Assembly (NCBI GenBank): GCA_022843225.1
Contig: JALHOC010000023.1
Coordinates: 1 to 35,005 of the forward strand
Source of the DNA: Hyphomonadaceae bacterium
Lineage (GTDB): Bacteria; Pseudomonadota; Alphaproteobacteria; Caulobacterales; Aquidulcibacteraceae
Length of the DNA: 35,005 nucleotides
Direction of reading: 5' to 3'
This document shows positions 1 through 8,430 of the stretch, piece after piece; the stretch's first letter is position 1; every line of letters begins with the position of its first letter. The position numbers were made by a program, and so were the translations under genes. The notes beneath the pieces were generated by a model. That model searched no databases, had not been told where the DNA came from, and saw only the letters and a program-made list of their open reading frames with translations.

Positions 1-1
1 G

Positions 2-2302
2 GGCATCACCGATCCGAACAACACCGCTACAGGTGGCGCGTTGACCGGGCCGGTCTCGATCACATGGCAAATGCAGGATGGCGAGACAGGTTTGTGGTCC
101 GACATCATGGTGTTGGGCGGTGCGAACGGCAATGAAGGGCCGGTGCCGGCAACAGGCCTGACGTTCACGCCTGGTCAGGATCAGGCGGGCGCGGCTATTC
201 GCGTGCGCGTCAACTACATCGATCAGAACGGCGTGCTCGAAACGGTGTTCTCGGCGCCGACAAATCCGGTCACGCCGACGAATGACGCGCCGGTTGGGGC
301 TTTGGTCATCAGCGACCCGACGCCAACGCAGGGCGACACGCTCACCGCTAACATCGCCTTCGCGGACCCGGATGGAAACCACGGCGCGGTGTTCGCGTTC
401 CAGTGGCAGTCGTCCAGCGATGGCGGCGCGACTTGGACCGACATTGCCGGCGCGACGACGCAACAATTCGTTCCCGACGGCGCGCATGTTAACCTGCGTC
501 TGCGTGCGGTTGTCACCTACACCGACGACGCGGGCTTCGATGAGGTCGTTCGGTCGGTTATGACAGACCCTGTCGGCATCTTCATCAACGGTGCCGGCAC
601 TGGCCAAACATCGACGGGCACGGCGTTCGCGGATCGTATTCTCGGCAACGCCGGCAATGACACGCTGAACGGGCTTGGCGGCGCTGACCTCCTAGACGGC
701 GGGGCAAACAACGACACGCTCAATGGTGGCGCTGGCAACGATATCCTGTTGGGCGGCGCCGGTACCGACACGTTGAACGGGGATGCCGACAACGACACTC
801 TGACGGGCGGTGCGGCTAACGACACCATCAATGGCGGCGCCGGCAACGACACCATTATCTACAATTTCGGCGACGGCGCCGACACGATGAATGGCGGGGC
901 CGACACCGACACGCTGAGCGTCAACGGCACCGCCAGTGCCGATACGCTTGACGTTGTGTTCAACGGCACGCGCATCACCACGCTGGAAGGCGGCGCGATC
1001 AGCAACATCGAAGCGATAAACGCCAACCTTCAGGCTGGCGATGACACGCTGAGCTATGCCGCCACGGCGGCTGCGGTCAGCGTTGCTGTGAACCTCTCCA
1101 CCGCGACGGCCTCCGGCTTCAACACGCTGTTGAACATCGAGAACGTGATCGGCGGTCTCGGCAGCGATAGCATCACCGGAAGCGGCGGCGCCAACGTTCT
1201 GACGGGTCTCAACGGCGCGGACACCGTCAACGGCGCGGCGGGTGACGACTTTATTAGAGCGACGCTGACCGACGGCAACGATACCTATATCGGTGGCGAC
1301 GGGTTCGACATCTACGATCTCTCCGCGACCAATGCGGCGGCGACCGTGAACCTGGCTCTGGGAACATCCACGAGCACTGCTACGGGCAACGACACGCTTT
1401 CAACCATCGAAGGCGTGATTGGCTCGGCGGCCGCTGATGTGATCACCGGCAATGGCGTCGGGAACTTCATCGACGGGGGCGCCGGCGGCGACACGCTGAA
1501 CGGCGGCGGCGGCAACGACACGCTGATCGGTGGCGATGGCAATGATACCATCAATGGCGATGCTGGCGATGATACGATCATCTATACGTTCGGTGATGGG
1601 GCAGACATCATGTTTAATGGCGGCGCCGACAACGACACACTGCGCATCAACGGCACGGCCGGCGTCAACACGCTGACCACACAATGGAATGGCACGGCGC
1701 TCGCAAGCTTCAATGGCATTGCATTGCAGAACATTGAGTCCGTGCGGGCGGATTTGGCCGATGGGACAGACCGGCTCAACTACACGGGGACGTTGGCGGC
1801 GTTTGGCGTCACCGTGAACCTGGCCACAGGCAATGCCACGGGGTTCACGTCTATCGCCAATATCGAGAACGTTACTGGCGGCGCCGGCGCCGACACGATC
1901 ACGGGCAATGCCGGTGTCAATGACCTGCAAGGCGGCCTCGGCGCAGACACTCTTGACGGCGCTGGCGGTAACGACACGCTCGACGGCGGCGGCGGCGCCG
2001 ATGTGCTGATCGGCGGCCTCGGCAACGACACGTTGGATGGCGGCGGCGCCAACGACCGCTTTGTGTTCAGCGGCCTGTTTGGCAACGACACGATCGTGGG
2101 CGGCTTCGATGAAAACCCGACTGGCGGTCAAGACCTTCTGGACATCAGGACGCTTGGGGTCACAGCGGCGACCTTCGCCAGCAGCGTCCTGATCCAGCAA
2201 GTGGGGACGAGCGTGGTGATCACCATTAACGGCCAGACCATCACGATCGAGAACGAACTGATCGGCGGGATTGATCAGACGGACTTCCTCTTGGCGCCAT
2301 AA
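2..2302 (+). CDS. RTX (hemolysin-type Ca-binding repeat) protein, C-terminal part
   Basis: The reading frame is open to the left edge, so the N-terminus and true start are missing. The first ~190 visible residues are Ig/cadherin-like repeat segments (WQ.S.DGG..W, NDAPVG, DPDG), as in large bacterial surface or secreted proteins. The rest has four blocks of glycine/aspartate nonapeptides (GGxGNDTLxGG type), at roughly 620-890, 1140-1260, 1430-1610 and 1870-2110, separated by hydrophobic spacers that themselves repeat (VNLxTxxAxGF..xxIENVxGG). These repeats bind calcium and fold after export. The final ~70 residues have no repeats and end in hydrophobic residues (DFLLAP), as expected for an uncleaved C-terminal type I secretion signal. 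The exporter genes follow on the same strand, so this is the probable cargo. What the missing N-terminal part does cannot be told here. Confidence 0.9.
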   Translation, partial: GITDPNNTATGGALTGPVSITWQMQDGETGLWSDIMVLGGANGNEGPVPATGLTFTPGQDQAGAAIRVRVNYIDQNGVLETVFSAPTNPVTPTNDAPVGALVISDPTPTQGDTLTANIAFADPDGNHGAVFAFQWQSSSDGGATWTDIAGATTQQFVPDGAHVNLRLRAVVTYTDDAGFDEVVRSVMTDPVGIFINGAGTGQTSTGTAFADRILGNAGNDTLNGLGGADLLDGGANNDTLNGGAGNDILLGGAGTDTLNGDADNDTLTGGAANDTINGGAGNDTIIYNFGDGADTMNGGADTDTLSVNGTASADTLDVVFNGTRITTLEGGAISNIEAINANLQAGDDTLSYAATAAAVSVAVNLSTATASGFNTLLNIENVIGGLGSDSITGSGGANVLTGLNGADTVNGAAGDDFIRATLTDGNDTYIGGDGFDIYDLSATNAAATVNLALGTSTSTATGNDTLSTIEGVIGSAAADVITGNGVGNFIDGGAGGDTLNGGGGNDTLIGGDGNDTINGDAGDDTIIYTFGDGADIMFNGGADNDTLRINGTAGVNTLTTQWNGTALASFNGIALQNIESVRADLADGTDRLNYTGTLAAFGVTVNLATGNATGFTSIANIENVTGGAGADTITGNAGVNDLQGGLGADTLDGAGGNDTLDGGGGADVLIGGLGNDTLDGGGANDRFVFSGLFGNDTIVGGFDENPTGGQDLLDIRTLGVTAATFASSVLIQQVGTSVVITINGQTITIENELIGGIDQTDFLLAP

Positions 2303-2325
2303 ACCAAAGAGAAACCGGCAGCATT

Positions 2326-2358
2326 GCGCGGCGTACGTTAACACAGCGTGCGCCGCGC
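2326..2358 (+). terminator. Possible hairpin between RTX gene and exporter operon
   Basis: An 8-base inverted repeat (GCGCGGCG / CGCCGCGC) with a 17-base loop lies 24 bases after the RTX stop and is followed by TTTGTTT. It could be a weak terminator or an mRNA-stabilising stem that sets a high cargo-to-exporter ratio. The T-run is short and interrupted, so this is tentative. Confidence 0.35.
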
Positions 2359-2479
2359 TTTGTTTGGCGCTTGCGCATGGCGCGGTTGGGGAAAGCCCTG
2401 TTCGGCTCTCGTGGGATCGTGAGATTGAAACCGTGGGTGCGCGATTACCGCGCAGCGGGACGAGTGGCTGGCTGACGCA

Positions 2480-4420
2480 ATGGGTTTCTTTCGCCTCCCA
2501 TTCAAGAAGCAAAACAAAAACGAGCGGCCGGCGGCGCTGCCGCCAACGCCCGTGGACGAGCCGCGCGCTGAGCCCCTCGGCGCGCGCTTGTCTGGGCTCG
2601 CGGAGCGCATAGCGGAATGGGGTCCGTTGCGCGGTTTGCGGCGCCTTTTGGAGGGCGGCTCAGCGCCGGCGGAAGCGCCCGTTGCCGCGCTCCAACCCGG
2701 CGACATTTTTCGTCAAGGGCGGCTCAGCCTCCAGACGCACTTGGGTCTGATCTTCTTGTTCAGCGCGGCGATTAATCTGCTTTACCTTGCGCCATCGCTT
2801 TACATGCTGCAGGTCTATGATCGCGTCCTGCCGACCAGCGGCGTGTTGACCCTGATGCTGCTGAGCGTCGTGCTGGTCGCGAGTCTCGCCGTACTCGCGA
2901 TGCTTGACGGCTTGCGCACCCGTTTGCTGGCGCGCGCGGCGCTACGCGTGGAGCGCATCAGCGCCGACGCCGTGATCGAAGCTAACATGAAGGCGCGGCG
3001 TGCTGGGCAGCAGCCAATTGCCACAGCGCGCGATCTGGACGCTCTACGCCAAGGCATCACCAGCCCAGCCGCTGTCGGTCTGCTCGACATACCTTGGACG
3101 CCACTGTTCATCGGCGTGTGCTTCGTGATCCACTTCTGGATCGGCATGTTGGCGCTCGCGGGCGCCGTGGTTATTTTTACGTTGGCGCTGATCAACGAGC
3201 GCGCATCGCGCGATGCGCTGACCAAGCTGTCCGCCAAGGTGACGCGGTTTTATGTCGGGCACGACACCGACCTGAATGCGGCGGAGACCATCCACGCCTT
3301 GGGCGCTACGTCACGCCTACGCCACCGCCGCGCGCGGGCGCGCGCTGAACTGGTAGGCGTGCAAACCGAAGCGGCGTTCCAGGGCGCGGGATATTCGGCA
3401 GCGACCAAAGCGATGCGAATGTTTTTGCAATCGGCGGCATTGGGCCTGGGCGCTTACTTGGCGGTTGAGCGCCAGATCTCTCCGGGCGCGATCATCGCAG
3501 CGACGATTTTGACTGCGCGGGCGTTTGCGCCAGTTGAGCAAATCGTCGGCGGCTGGCGCCAAGTCGGGATGGCATTCGCGTCCTTTAACTCGCTCAAGCG
3601 TTTGTTTGCGGAGATGAAGCCGCACCAAGAGCGCACCCCCTTGCCGGCGCCTGAAGGCCGGGTGCAGGTCGAGCAGGTCGTCGCTGCGGCGCCGGATGGG
3701 CGCGCCATCGTGCTTCAGGGCGTCGCCTTCGCTGCTGGGCCCGGCGAACTGATCGGAATCATTGGCCCATCGGGCGCGGGCAAGACAACGCTCGCGCGCG
3801 TGCTGGCGAATGCGGCGGTTCCGAGAGGCGGCACTGTGCGCCTTGACGGCGCGCGCTATGCCGATTGGGAAGACGAGGCGCTTGCGCGCCACATCGGCTA
3901 TTTGCCGCAGCGTATTGAATTGTTCGACGGCACGGTAGCGGAAAATATCTCGACCTTCGCGCCCGCAATCGACGAACGCGGCGAAGCTGTTGGCCCAAAG
4001 ATCGTTGAAGCGGCGATGCAGGCGGGCGCCCATGACCTGATCCTCCGTTTACCAAACGGGTATGAGACAGAGCTGGGGCCAAGCGGGGCAGGCATCTCCC
4101 CGGGGCAGGCTCAGCGCATCGCTTTGGCGCGTGCCTTGTTTGGCGCACCGAGAGTCGTTGTGCTCGACGAGCCGAACTCGCACTTGGATCAAGAAGGCGA
4201 GACAGCGTTGCTGGGAGCGTTGCTTGCAGTGCGGGCGCGCGGCGGCGTTGGCTTCGTGGTGGCGCACCGGGCTGGCGTGCTGGCTATTGTCGACAAAATT
4301 CTCGTCATTAAGGATGGGCGCGTCGCGGATTTCGGCCCCCGTGCTGCGATTATGGCCAAGTTCGCGCAGCAGAAGCCGGAGACGGCGTCAGTCACGTCCC
4401 TCGGAGGGACACGGCCATGA
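2480..4420 (+). CDS. prtD: Type I secretion ABC transporter/ATPase (PrtD/HlyB type)
   Basis: Inner-membrane permease-ATPase that drives export of RTX-type proteins. The 646-residue product has a basic, proline-rich cytoplasmic extension (about 1-75), a type-1 ABC membrane domain (about 85-360, with the family-typical segment YMLQVYDRVLPT) and a nucleotide-binding domain. Walker A is GPSGAGKTT at 429-437, the signature is SPGQ at 540-543 and Walker B is VVVLDEP at 559-565. No N-terminal C39 peptidase domain is present, which fits cargo with a C-terminal, uncleaved signal. The stop overlaps the next start (ATGA), so the adaptor is translationally coupled. The ATG at 2480 is the first in frame. 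Symbol is by family, not by strict orthology. Confidence 0.9.
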   Translation: MGFFRLPFKKQNKNERPAALPPTPVDEPRAEPLGARLSGLAERIAEWGPLRGLRRLLEGGSAPAEAPVAALQPGDIFRQGRLSLQTHLGLIFLFSAAINLLYLAPSLYMLQVYDRVLPTSGVLTLMLLSVVLVASLAVLAMLDGLRTRLLARAALRVERISADAVIEANMKARRAGQQPIATARDLDALRQGITSPAAVGLLDIPWTPLFIGVCFVIHFWIGMLALAGAVVIFTLALINERASRDALTKLSAKVTRFYVGHDTDLNAAETIHALGATSRLRHRRARARAELVGVQTEAAFQGAGYSAATKAMRMFLQSAALGLGAYLAVERQISPGAIIAATILTARAFAPVEQIVGGWRQVGMAFASFNSLKRLFAEMKPHQERTPLPAPEGRVQVEQVVAAAPDGRAIVLQGVAFAAGPGELIGIIGPSGAGKTTLARVLANAAVPRGGTVRLDGARYADWEDEALARHIGYLPQRIELFDGTVAENISTFAPAIDERGEAVGPKIVEAAMQAGAHDLILRLPNGYETELGPSGAGISPGQAQRIALARALFGAPRVVVLDEPNSHLDQEGETALLGALLAVRARGGVGFVVAHRAGVLAIVDKILVIKDGRVADFGPRAAIMAKFAQQKPETASVTSLGGTRP

Positions 4421-5766
4421 TGGTTCAACCCCCTCCGACCGACTACCAAGAAGTGCTGAATGACAATCCCTGGCGCGAGGGGCGCTCGGGCGCGATAGTC
4501 ATCGCGCTGTTCTTCGGCGTGTTTGGCGCCTGGGCTGCACTCGCACCGCTCGATGCCGGCGTTGTCGCGAACGGCGAGGTGAAAGTCGCGGGCAACCGTC
4601 AGGTGGTGCAGCATCGTGAGGGTGGCGTGATCTCGCGTATAGCTGTTCGCGAAGGCGCTCATGTCCAAGCGAACCAAATCCTGATCGAGCTTTCGGCTGT
4701 GGAGCTAGCTGCGCAAGAACGCGCGCTCGCAGGACAAGCCATTGAGCTTGAGGCCTCGCGCGAGCGTCTGTTGGCGGAAGCCGCGCGGAGCAACACGATT
4801 GAGCGTCCGCCGAGCTGGGACTCACTGCCGCCCGAATATGTCGAACTGGCTGATGGGGTGTTGGCGCGCCAGCAGGAGGAATTGCAGGCGCGGCGCTCCG
4901 CCGTTTCGGCGCAGACCGGCGTCCAGGGGCAGCGCCAATCGCAGCTCAGCGCGCGCATATCTGGCTACGAGGAGCAGATCGCCAGCATCGATCAGCAGAT
5001 CATTTTGGTGAACGACGAATTGCGCGGTTTGCGGGCTTTGGCGCAGGAGGGTTTCGCGGCGGAGACGCGTGTGCGGGGCGCTGAGCGCACCGCGGCGGAA
5101 CTGGCGGGGCGTCGCGCTGAATTGCTTGGCTTGATCGAACAATCCCGCGAAGGAATCGGTGAAGCGCGGATGCAGTCTTTGTCGATCCGCGAGGATCGGT
5201 CTCAATTGATCGCGCAGGAATTGCGAACGACCGAAACGCAGATCGCCGAAACCCTCCCGCGACTACAAGCCGTCCGTATTCAGCTTGAGAACTCGCGGGT
5301 GCGTGCGCCATCGGCAGGCGTTGTCGTCGGGCTTGCCTTCTTCAATGAAGGTGCGGTCATCGGTCCCGGAGAGCGAATTCTCGAGATCGTGCCCGACGAG
5401 CAAGACTTGATTATGCAAGTTAACATTCGTCCGATGGACGCTGACAATGTCGTCGTCGGGCAAACCACGAATGTCCGCCTCGCCGCGTTCGAGGGGCGCC
5501 AAATGCCTTACGTGCACGGGGAGGTGACGCGAATTTCAGCGGACCGATTTGAGGACCCGAGAAGCGGCAACTTCTACTTTGTCGCTGAGGTGCGCGTCGC
5601 CCGCGACGAACTTGCGCGTGTGGCGGCCGCCAATGGCGGGGTAGATGTGGCGCTCTCGGCGGGGTTGCCGGTTGAGGTGTTCATCCCTCTCCGTAAGAGA
5701 ACGGCGCTGCAATATCTGCTTGAACCGTTGGGCCAGACAGTGTGGCGTTCGTTCCGTGAAAACTGA
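4417..5766 (+). CDS. prtE: HlyD-family periplasmic adaptor of type I secretion
   Basis: Membrane-fusion protein linking the ABC exporter to the outer-membrane channel. It has a short cytoplasmic tail, one membrane segment at about 25-44, a first half-lipoyl region (VVQHREGGVI, about 63-72), a long Gln/Glu/Arg-rich coiled-coil hairpin (about 95-285), the second half-lipoyl region (RVRAPSAGVVVGL) and a beta-barrel/C-terminal domain typical of the AprE/PrtE type. Length (449 residues) is normal. The start overlaps the exporter stop by four bases. The TolC-type gene begins 10 bases after its stop, so the three form one operon. Confidence 0.9.
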   Translation: MMVQPPPTDYQEVLNDNPWREGRSGAIVIALFFGVFGAWAALAPLDAGVVANGEVKVAGNRQVVQHREGGVISRIAVREGAHVQANQILIELSAVELAAQERALAGQAIELEASRERLLAEAARSNTIERPPSWDSLPPEYVELADGVLARQQEELQARRSAVSAQTGVQGQRQSQLSARISGYEEQIASIDQQIILVNDELRGLRALAQEGFAAETRVRGAERTAAELAGRRAELLGLIEQSREGIGEARMQSLSIREDRSQLIAQELRTTETQIAETLPRLQAVRIQLENSRVRAPSAGVVVGLAFFNEGAVIGPGERILEIVPDEQDLIMQVNIRPMDADNVVVGQTTNVRLAAFEGRQMPYVHGEVTRISADRFEDPRSGNFYFVAEVRVARDELARVAAANGGVDVALSAGLPVEVFIPLRKRTALQYLLEPLGQTVWRSFREN

Positions 5767-5776
5767 GAGTAAACTG

Positions 5777-7129
5777 ATGATGCGCCTTGTTCCGTGCGCC
5801 TTGGTTGCCTTCGCGGTCTCGGCCCCGGCCTTTGCGCAGGATTTCGAAACCGAGGTCATGGTGGCCGTGGCCTCGAATCCGAGCCTGGCCGCCGAACGCG
5901 CGCGCTTGCTGGCTGTGCGCCAAGCTTTGCCAACCGCCTGGGCGGAAGCGCTGCCGCAGATTAATGCCGACGCGCTTGTGGTGGCGCAGGATCGCACCGA
6001 GGATCGCTTCGATCTGAGTATTCGTGGTCAGCCAGAATACTGGATTGCCTCCGTGCGCGTATCGACATTGCTGTTCGGTGGCGGCCGCATCTGGGCATCG
6101 ACGCGACAAGCGCGGGCGCAGATCGCTTCGTCAGTCGCGCTCTACCAGGACGCTGTACAGAATCTAGCGCTCGAATTCACGCAAGCATACGGGCAAGCGC
6201 GCTTTACGCGTGAGCGCCTAGCCGCGCAGGAAGAATCGCTCGCCAATCTCGAAGAGCAATTGCGCTTCGCGCGTGCCAATCTGCGCGAAGGCTTCATGAC
6301 CCGCACCGACGTCGCTCAGGCGGAGGCGCGCGTGGCCCAAGCGCGCGCTGATCTCGCCCGGGCGCAGGCAGACGTAATAGAGGCGAGTGAGTTCTATGCC
6401 CGCGTAGCCGGCCATCCGCCCGCCCAATTGGCGCCGGCGCCGGCGATCGAGGGCCTTCCGGCAAACCTCGACGCCGCGCTGATGGTCGCGGGCGACGAGC
6501 ACCCGGCATTGGTCGCGGCGGCGGCCAATGTTATGGCGGCGAACGCGGCGGTAGACCTTGCAGCCGCGAACGGGCGCATGCGCGTGTTCCTAGAATCGAC
6601 CAACACCACCTATGACAGCGTCGACGCGGAGGATGATCCCATCGAGTACTCGCAGCAATTCGAGCGGAACATCTCGGTGCGCGCCGCCATTCCATTGTTT
6701 ACGGGCGGAGCCGTGCGTGCACGCGAGCGCCAACAACGCCATCTTCGCAACGCGGCGCGCTACGAACTCACCGATATTCAGCGTCGCGTCGATGAACGCG
6801 TAGCCGTGACTTGGGCTTCGCGGGACGCGGCGCGCGCCCGTCTTGAGGCGTCGCGCCTGCGGCTTGAAGCGGCGGAGCTCGCGAGCCGAGGCGTCCGCCG
6901 TGAGCAGCAATTCGGACAACGCTCCATGATCGATGTGCTTAACCAGGAGCAGGAGCGCCTGAGCGCGCGAGTCGGTGTCGCCGAGGCCCAGCGTGACCTT
7001 ATGATCGCCGAGCGCGCCCTAGCGGCGTCGGTGGGAATGATCGCGGAAGTTCTTGGCCTTGAGGCGATGGAGGCGCCGCGCCGGAGAAGCGCCGATCGCG
7101 CGACATCGGCGGACCCAGACGAGAGATAA
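5777..7129 (+). CDS. TolC-family outer-membrane efflux protein
   Basis: Outer-membrane channel completing the type I machine. I place the start at 5777 (tandem ATG ATG) because it gives a proper Sec signal peptide ending AFAQ, about 22 residues; the upstream in-frame ATG at 5645 lies inside the adaptor gene. The 450-residue protein has two outer-membrane-efflux repeats rich in Ala/Arg/Glu heptads (for example RARLLAVRQALPTAWAEALP near the N-terminus and a matching helix pair near 330-420), as in TolC/AprF. It ends in an Arg/Asp-rich tail that may lie in the periplasm. The SCO gene starts one base after the stop, which suggests shared transcription. Confidence 0.88.
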   Translation: MMRLVPCALVAFAVSAPAFAQDFETEVMVAVASNPSLAAERARLLAVRQALPTAWAEALPQINADALVVAQDRTEDRFDLSIRGQPEYWIASVRVSTLLFGGGRIWASTRQARAQIASSVALYQDAVQNLALEFTQAYGQARFTRERLAAQEESLANLEEQLRFARANLREGFMTRTDVAQAEARVAQARADLARAQADVIEASEFYARVAGHPPAQLAPAPAIEGLPANLDAALMVAGDEHPALVAAAANVMAANAAVDLAAANGRMRVFLESTNTTYDSVDAEDDPIEYSQQFERNISVRAAIPLFTGGAVRARERQQRHLRNAARYELTDIQRRVDERVAVTWASRDAARARLEASRLRLEAAELASRGVRREQQFGQRSMIDVLNQEQERLSARVGVAEAQRDLMIAERALAASVGMIAEVLGLEAMEAPRRRSADRATSADPDER

Positions 7130-7130
7130 C

Positions 7131-7724
7131 GTGCAAAAGCGCGTTCTTCTCGCAGCAGGCGCTGCGTTACTCGCGGGTGCTGGTGCGCTCCTGTGGTCAA
7201 GGCGCGATGCTTCCCTCGAGAATGATCTGGCGCGATTGGGCCGCGACATTGATGACGTAACGCTCACAACCCATTTTGGAGCGCGTATTGCCTGGCGCGC
7301 ACTGAAGGGACAGCCGCGCGCGGTCTTTTTCGGTTTCACACACTGCCCAGTGATTTGTCCGGTGACGATCTATGAGTTGACCGCTGCGCTCGATCGTATT
7401 GGCGTAGCGCCGGATGCGGTCGGCGTGCACTTCATATCGGTTGATCCGGAGCGCGATACGCCGGAGCGGTTACGAGCATATTTCGAGGGCTTCGGACCGC
7501 GCGTTACAGGTTTCACAGGCGCGGCAGATGAGATGGACCGCATCGCGCAATCGTTCCGCGTGGTATCGACCCGAACAGATACTGAAGACGGCGGCTATAC
7601 AATCGACCACACTGCGACGGTATTCTTGCTCGACGCTAACGGTCGCGTGAAGGACGTCATCGCCTATGGATCGCCGCCCGACCTCGTGGACCAGCGACTG
7701 TCGAGCTTGCTGAGCGACGCTTAG
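7131..7724 (+). CDS. SCO1/SenC family protein (copper chaperone / thiol reductase)
   Basis: A 197-residue, N-terminally anchored periplasmic protein with a thioredoxin fold. The GTG at 7131 is chosen because it gives a short basic N-terminus and a hydrophobic anchor (LLAAGAALLAGAGALLW) and sits one base after the TolC-type stop; the ATG at 7053 would start inside that gene. Copper/thiol ligands are intact: C72 and C76 in FTHCPVICP, and H160 in TIDHTATVF. The known role of the family is delivery of copper to, or redox control of, the CuA site of cytochrome oxidase. No oxidase gene is nearby, so its partner is unknown; its place behind a secretion operon is unusual. Confidence 0.88.
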   Translation: MQKRVLLAAGAALLAGAGALLWSRRDASLENDLARLGRDIDDVTLTTHFGARIAWRALKGQPRAVFFGFTHCPVICPVTIYELTAALDRIGVAPDAVGVHFISVDPERDTPERLRAYFEGFGPRVTGFTGAADEMDRIAQSFRVVSTRTDTEDGGYTIDHTATVFLLDANGRVKDVIAYGSPPDLVDQRLSSLLSDA

Positions 7725-7948
7725 CCTATAGACAGCGCGGCGAGAGCAGCGCTCACGCCGGATACAGCGCTCGTCCAGAAAAACAGGCAAAACGCCAGTG
7801 CCGCGAGCAGGCCGATCGCACGCACCGCAGTGTGCTGACCTTGTTTGCGCCCTTTTCGATTTGCGTCCGAGCGCGTTGCGATGGCGAGACGTGGCTTGAT
7901 TGTATGTTGCGTTGCAGCAATTTTTGGCATGACTTTGTTGTCCCGCAT
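7721..7948 (-). CDS. Small single-pass membrane protein, unknown
   Basis: A 75-residue reading frame with a basic, polar N-terminal half (about 1-42) and one hydrophobic helix (about 44-70, AIGLLAALAFCLFFW). The ATG at 7948 has GGGAG nine bases upstream; an internal ATG at 7930 is an alternative. It is the last member of the leftward secretion half-operon, 41 bases after gspI. Its stop overlaps tail-to-tail with the SCO gene (shared TTAG). Composition fits the neighbours, but no family is recognised. It could be an accessory of the type II system or an unrelated small membrane protein. Confidence 0.5.
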   Translation of the reverse strand: MRDNKVMPKIAATQHTIKPRLAIATRSDANRKGRKQGQHTAVRAIGLLAALAFCLFFWTSAVSGVSAALAALSIG

Positions 7949-7989
7949 GCAGGACGGCTCCCAATCGTAACTACGATAGGAACGGGACT

Positions 7990-8430
7990 TTATTCCCGGG
8001 TCGGTTGGGATCTCGGTGAGCTGCGCCCGCGCCAGCCCAGCTTGTCCACGGAGAATGCCGCAACGGCAGCACCAGATTGAGCGGTCACCTCGATTTCGAC
8101 CGTGTAGAGCTGAACGTCGAAGGGCCCATATCCAGATCCGCCCAGCGTCGTTTGCGTTGGGCGCGTGATCGGCCGCGCGCGCCAAACGATTTGCCCGCCC
8201 TCGCCGTGTGGCAAAGCACCGCTTTCATTTGCCATCGGGTTTAGATCGCGTAGCAAGGCGAGCCCATCCTGGATCGCAACGGATTCAGCGTAGAGTGCCT
8301 GTTGGCGCACGGCGTCGCGTGTGACCTGCGTTTGAAGGTCCAACAACGGAACAAGAGCGACCGCGATGATGGCGACCGCGACGAGCGCTTCGAGAGCGCT
8401 AAACCCCGACGCAGATTGCTTGCGCTTCAT
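7990..8430 (-). CDS. gspI: Type II secretion minor pseudopilin GspI
   Basis: A 146-residue pseudopilin with a short basic leader (MKRKQSASG) followed by the prepilin peptidase site G|FSALEALVAVAII, including Glu at +5 of the mature protein and the hydrophobic alpha-1 helix. The ALEALVAVAI pattern, length and lack of a major-pilin DPWG motif favour GspI. It would sit in the pseudopilus tip complex with GspJ and GspK. The start ATG overlaps the peptidase stop (ATGA), so enzyme and substrate are coupled. It is separated from the other pseudopilin genes, which lie on the opposite strand 4 kb away. Confidence 0.82.
   Translation of the reverse strand: MKRKQSASGFSALEALVAVAIIAVALVPLLDLQTQVTRDAVRQQALYAESVAIQDGLALLRDLNPMANESGALPHGEGGQIVWRARPITRPTQTTLGGSGYGPFDVQLYTVEIEVTAQSGAAVAAFSVDKLGWRGRSSPRSQPTRE

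Noticed and set aside
1400-2512. Long open frame on the minus strand across the RTX repeats (about 370 codons).
   Set aside because: It is the reverse shadow of GC-rich repeats, with unlikely composition; the plus-strand RTX protein explains the region fully.
3317-4033. Minus-strand open frame of about 238 codons opposite the type I ABC transporter.
   Set aside because: Shadow of the well-supported ATPase gene, with no recognisable domain.
7053-7130. Earlier ATG for the first SCO gene at 7053.
   Set aside because: Would lie within the TolC-type gene and add a charged stretch before the membrane anchor; GTG 7131 is better.
7905-7922. A GTTGCGTTGCAGCAA string resembling the PhaR-type motif.
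   Set aside because: Lies within the small membrane protein gene, the left arm is imperfect, and no pha gene is nearby.
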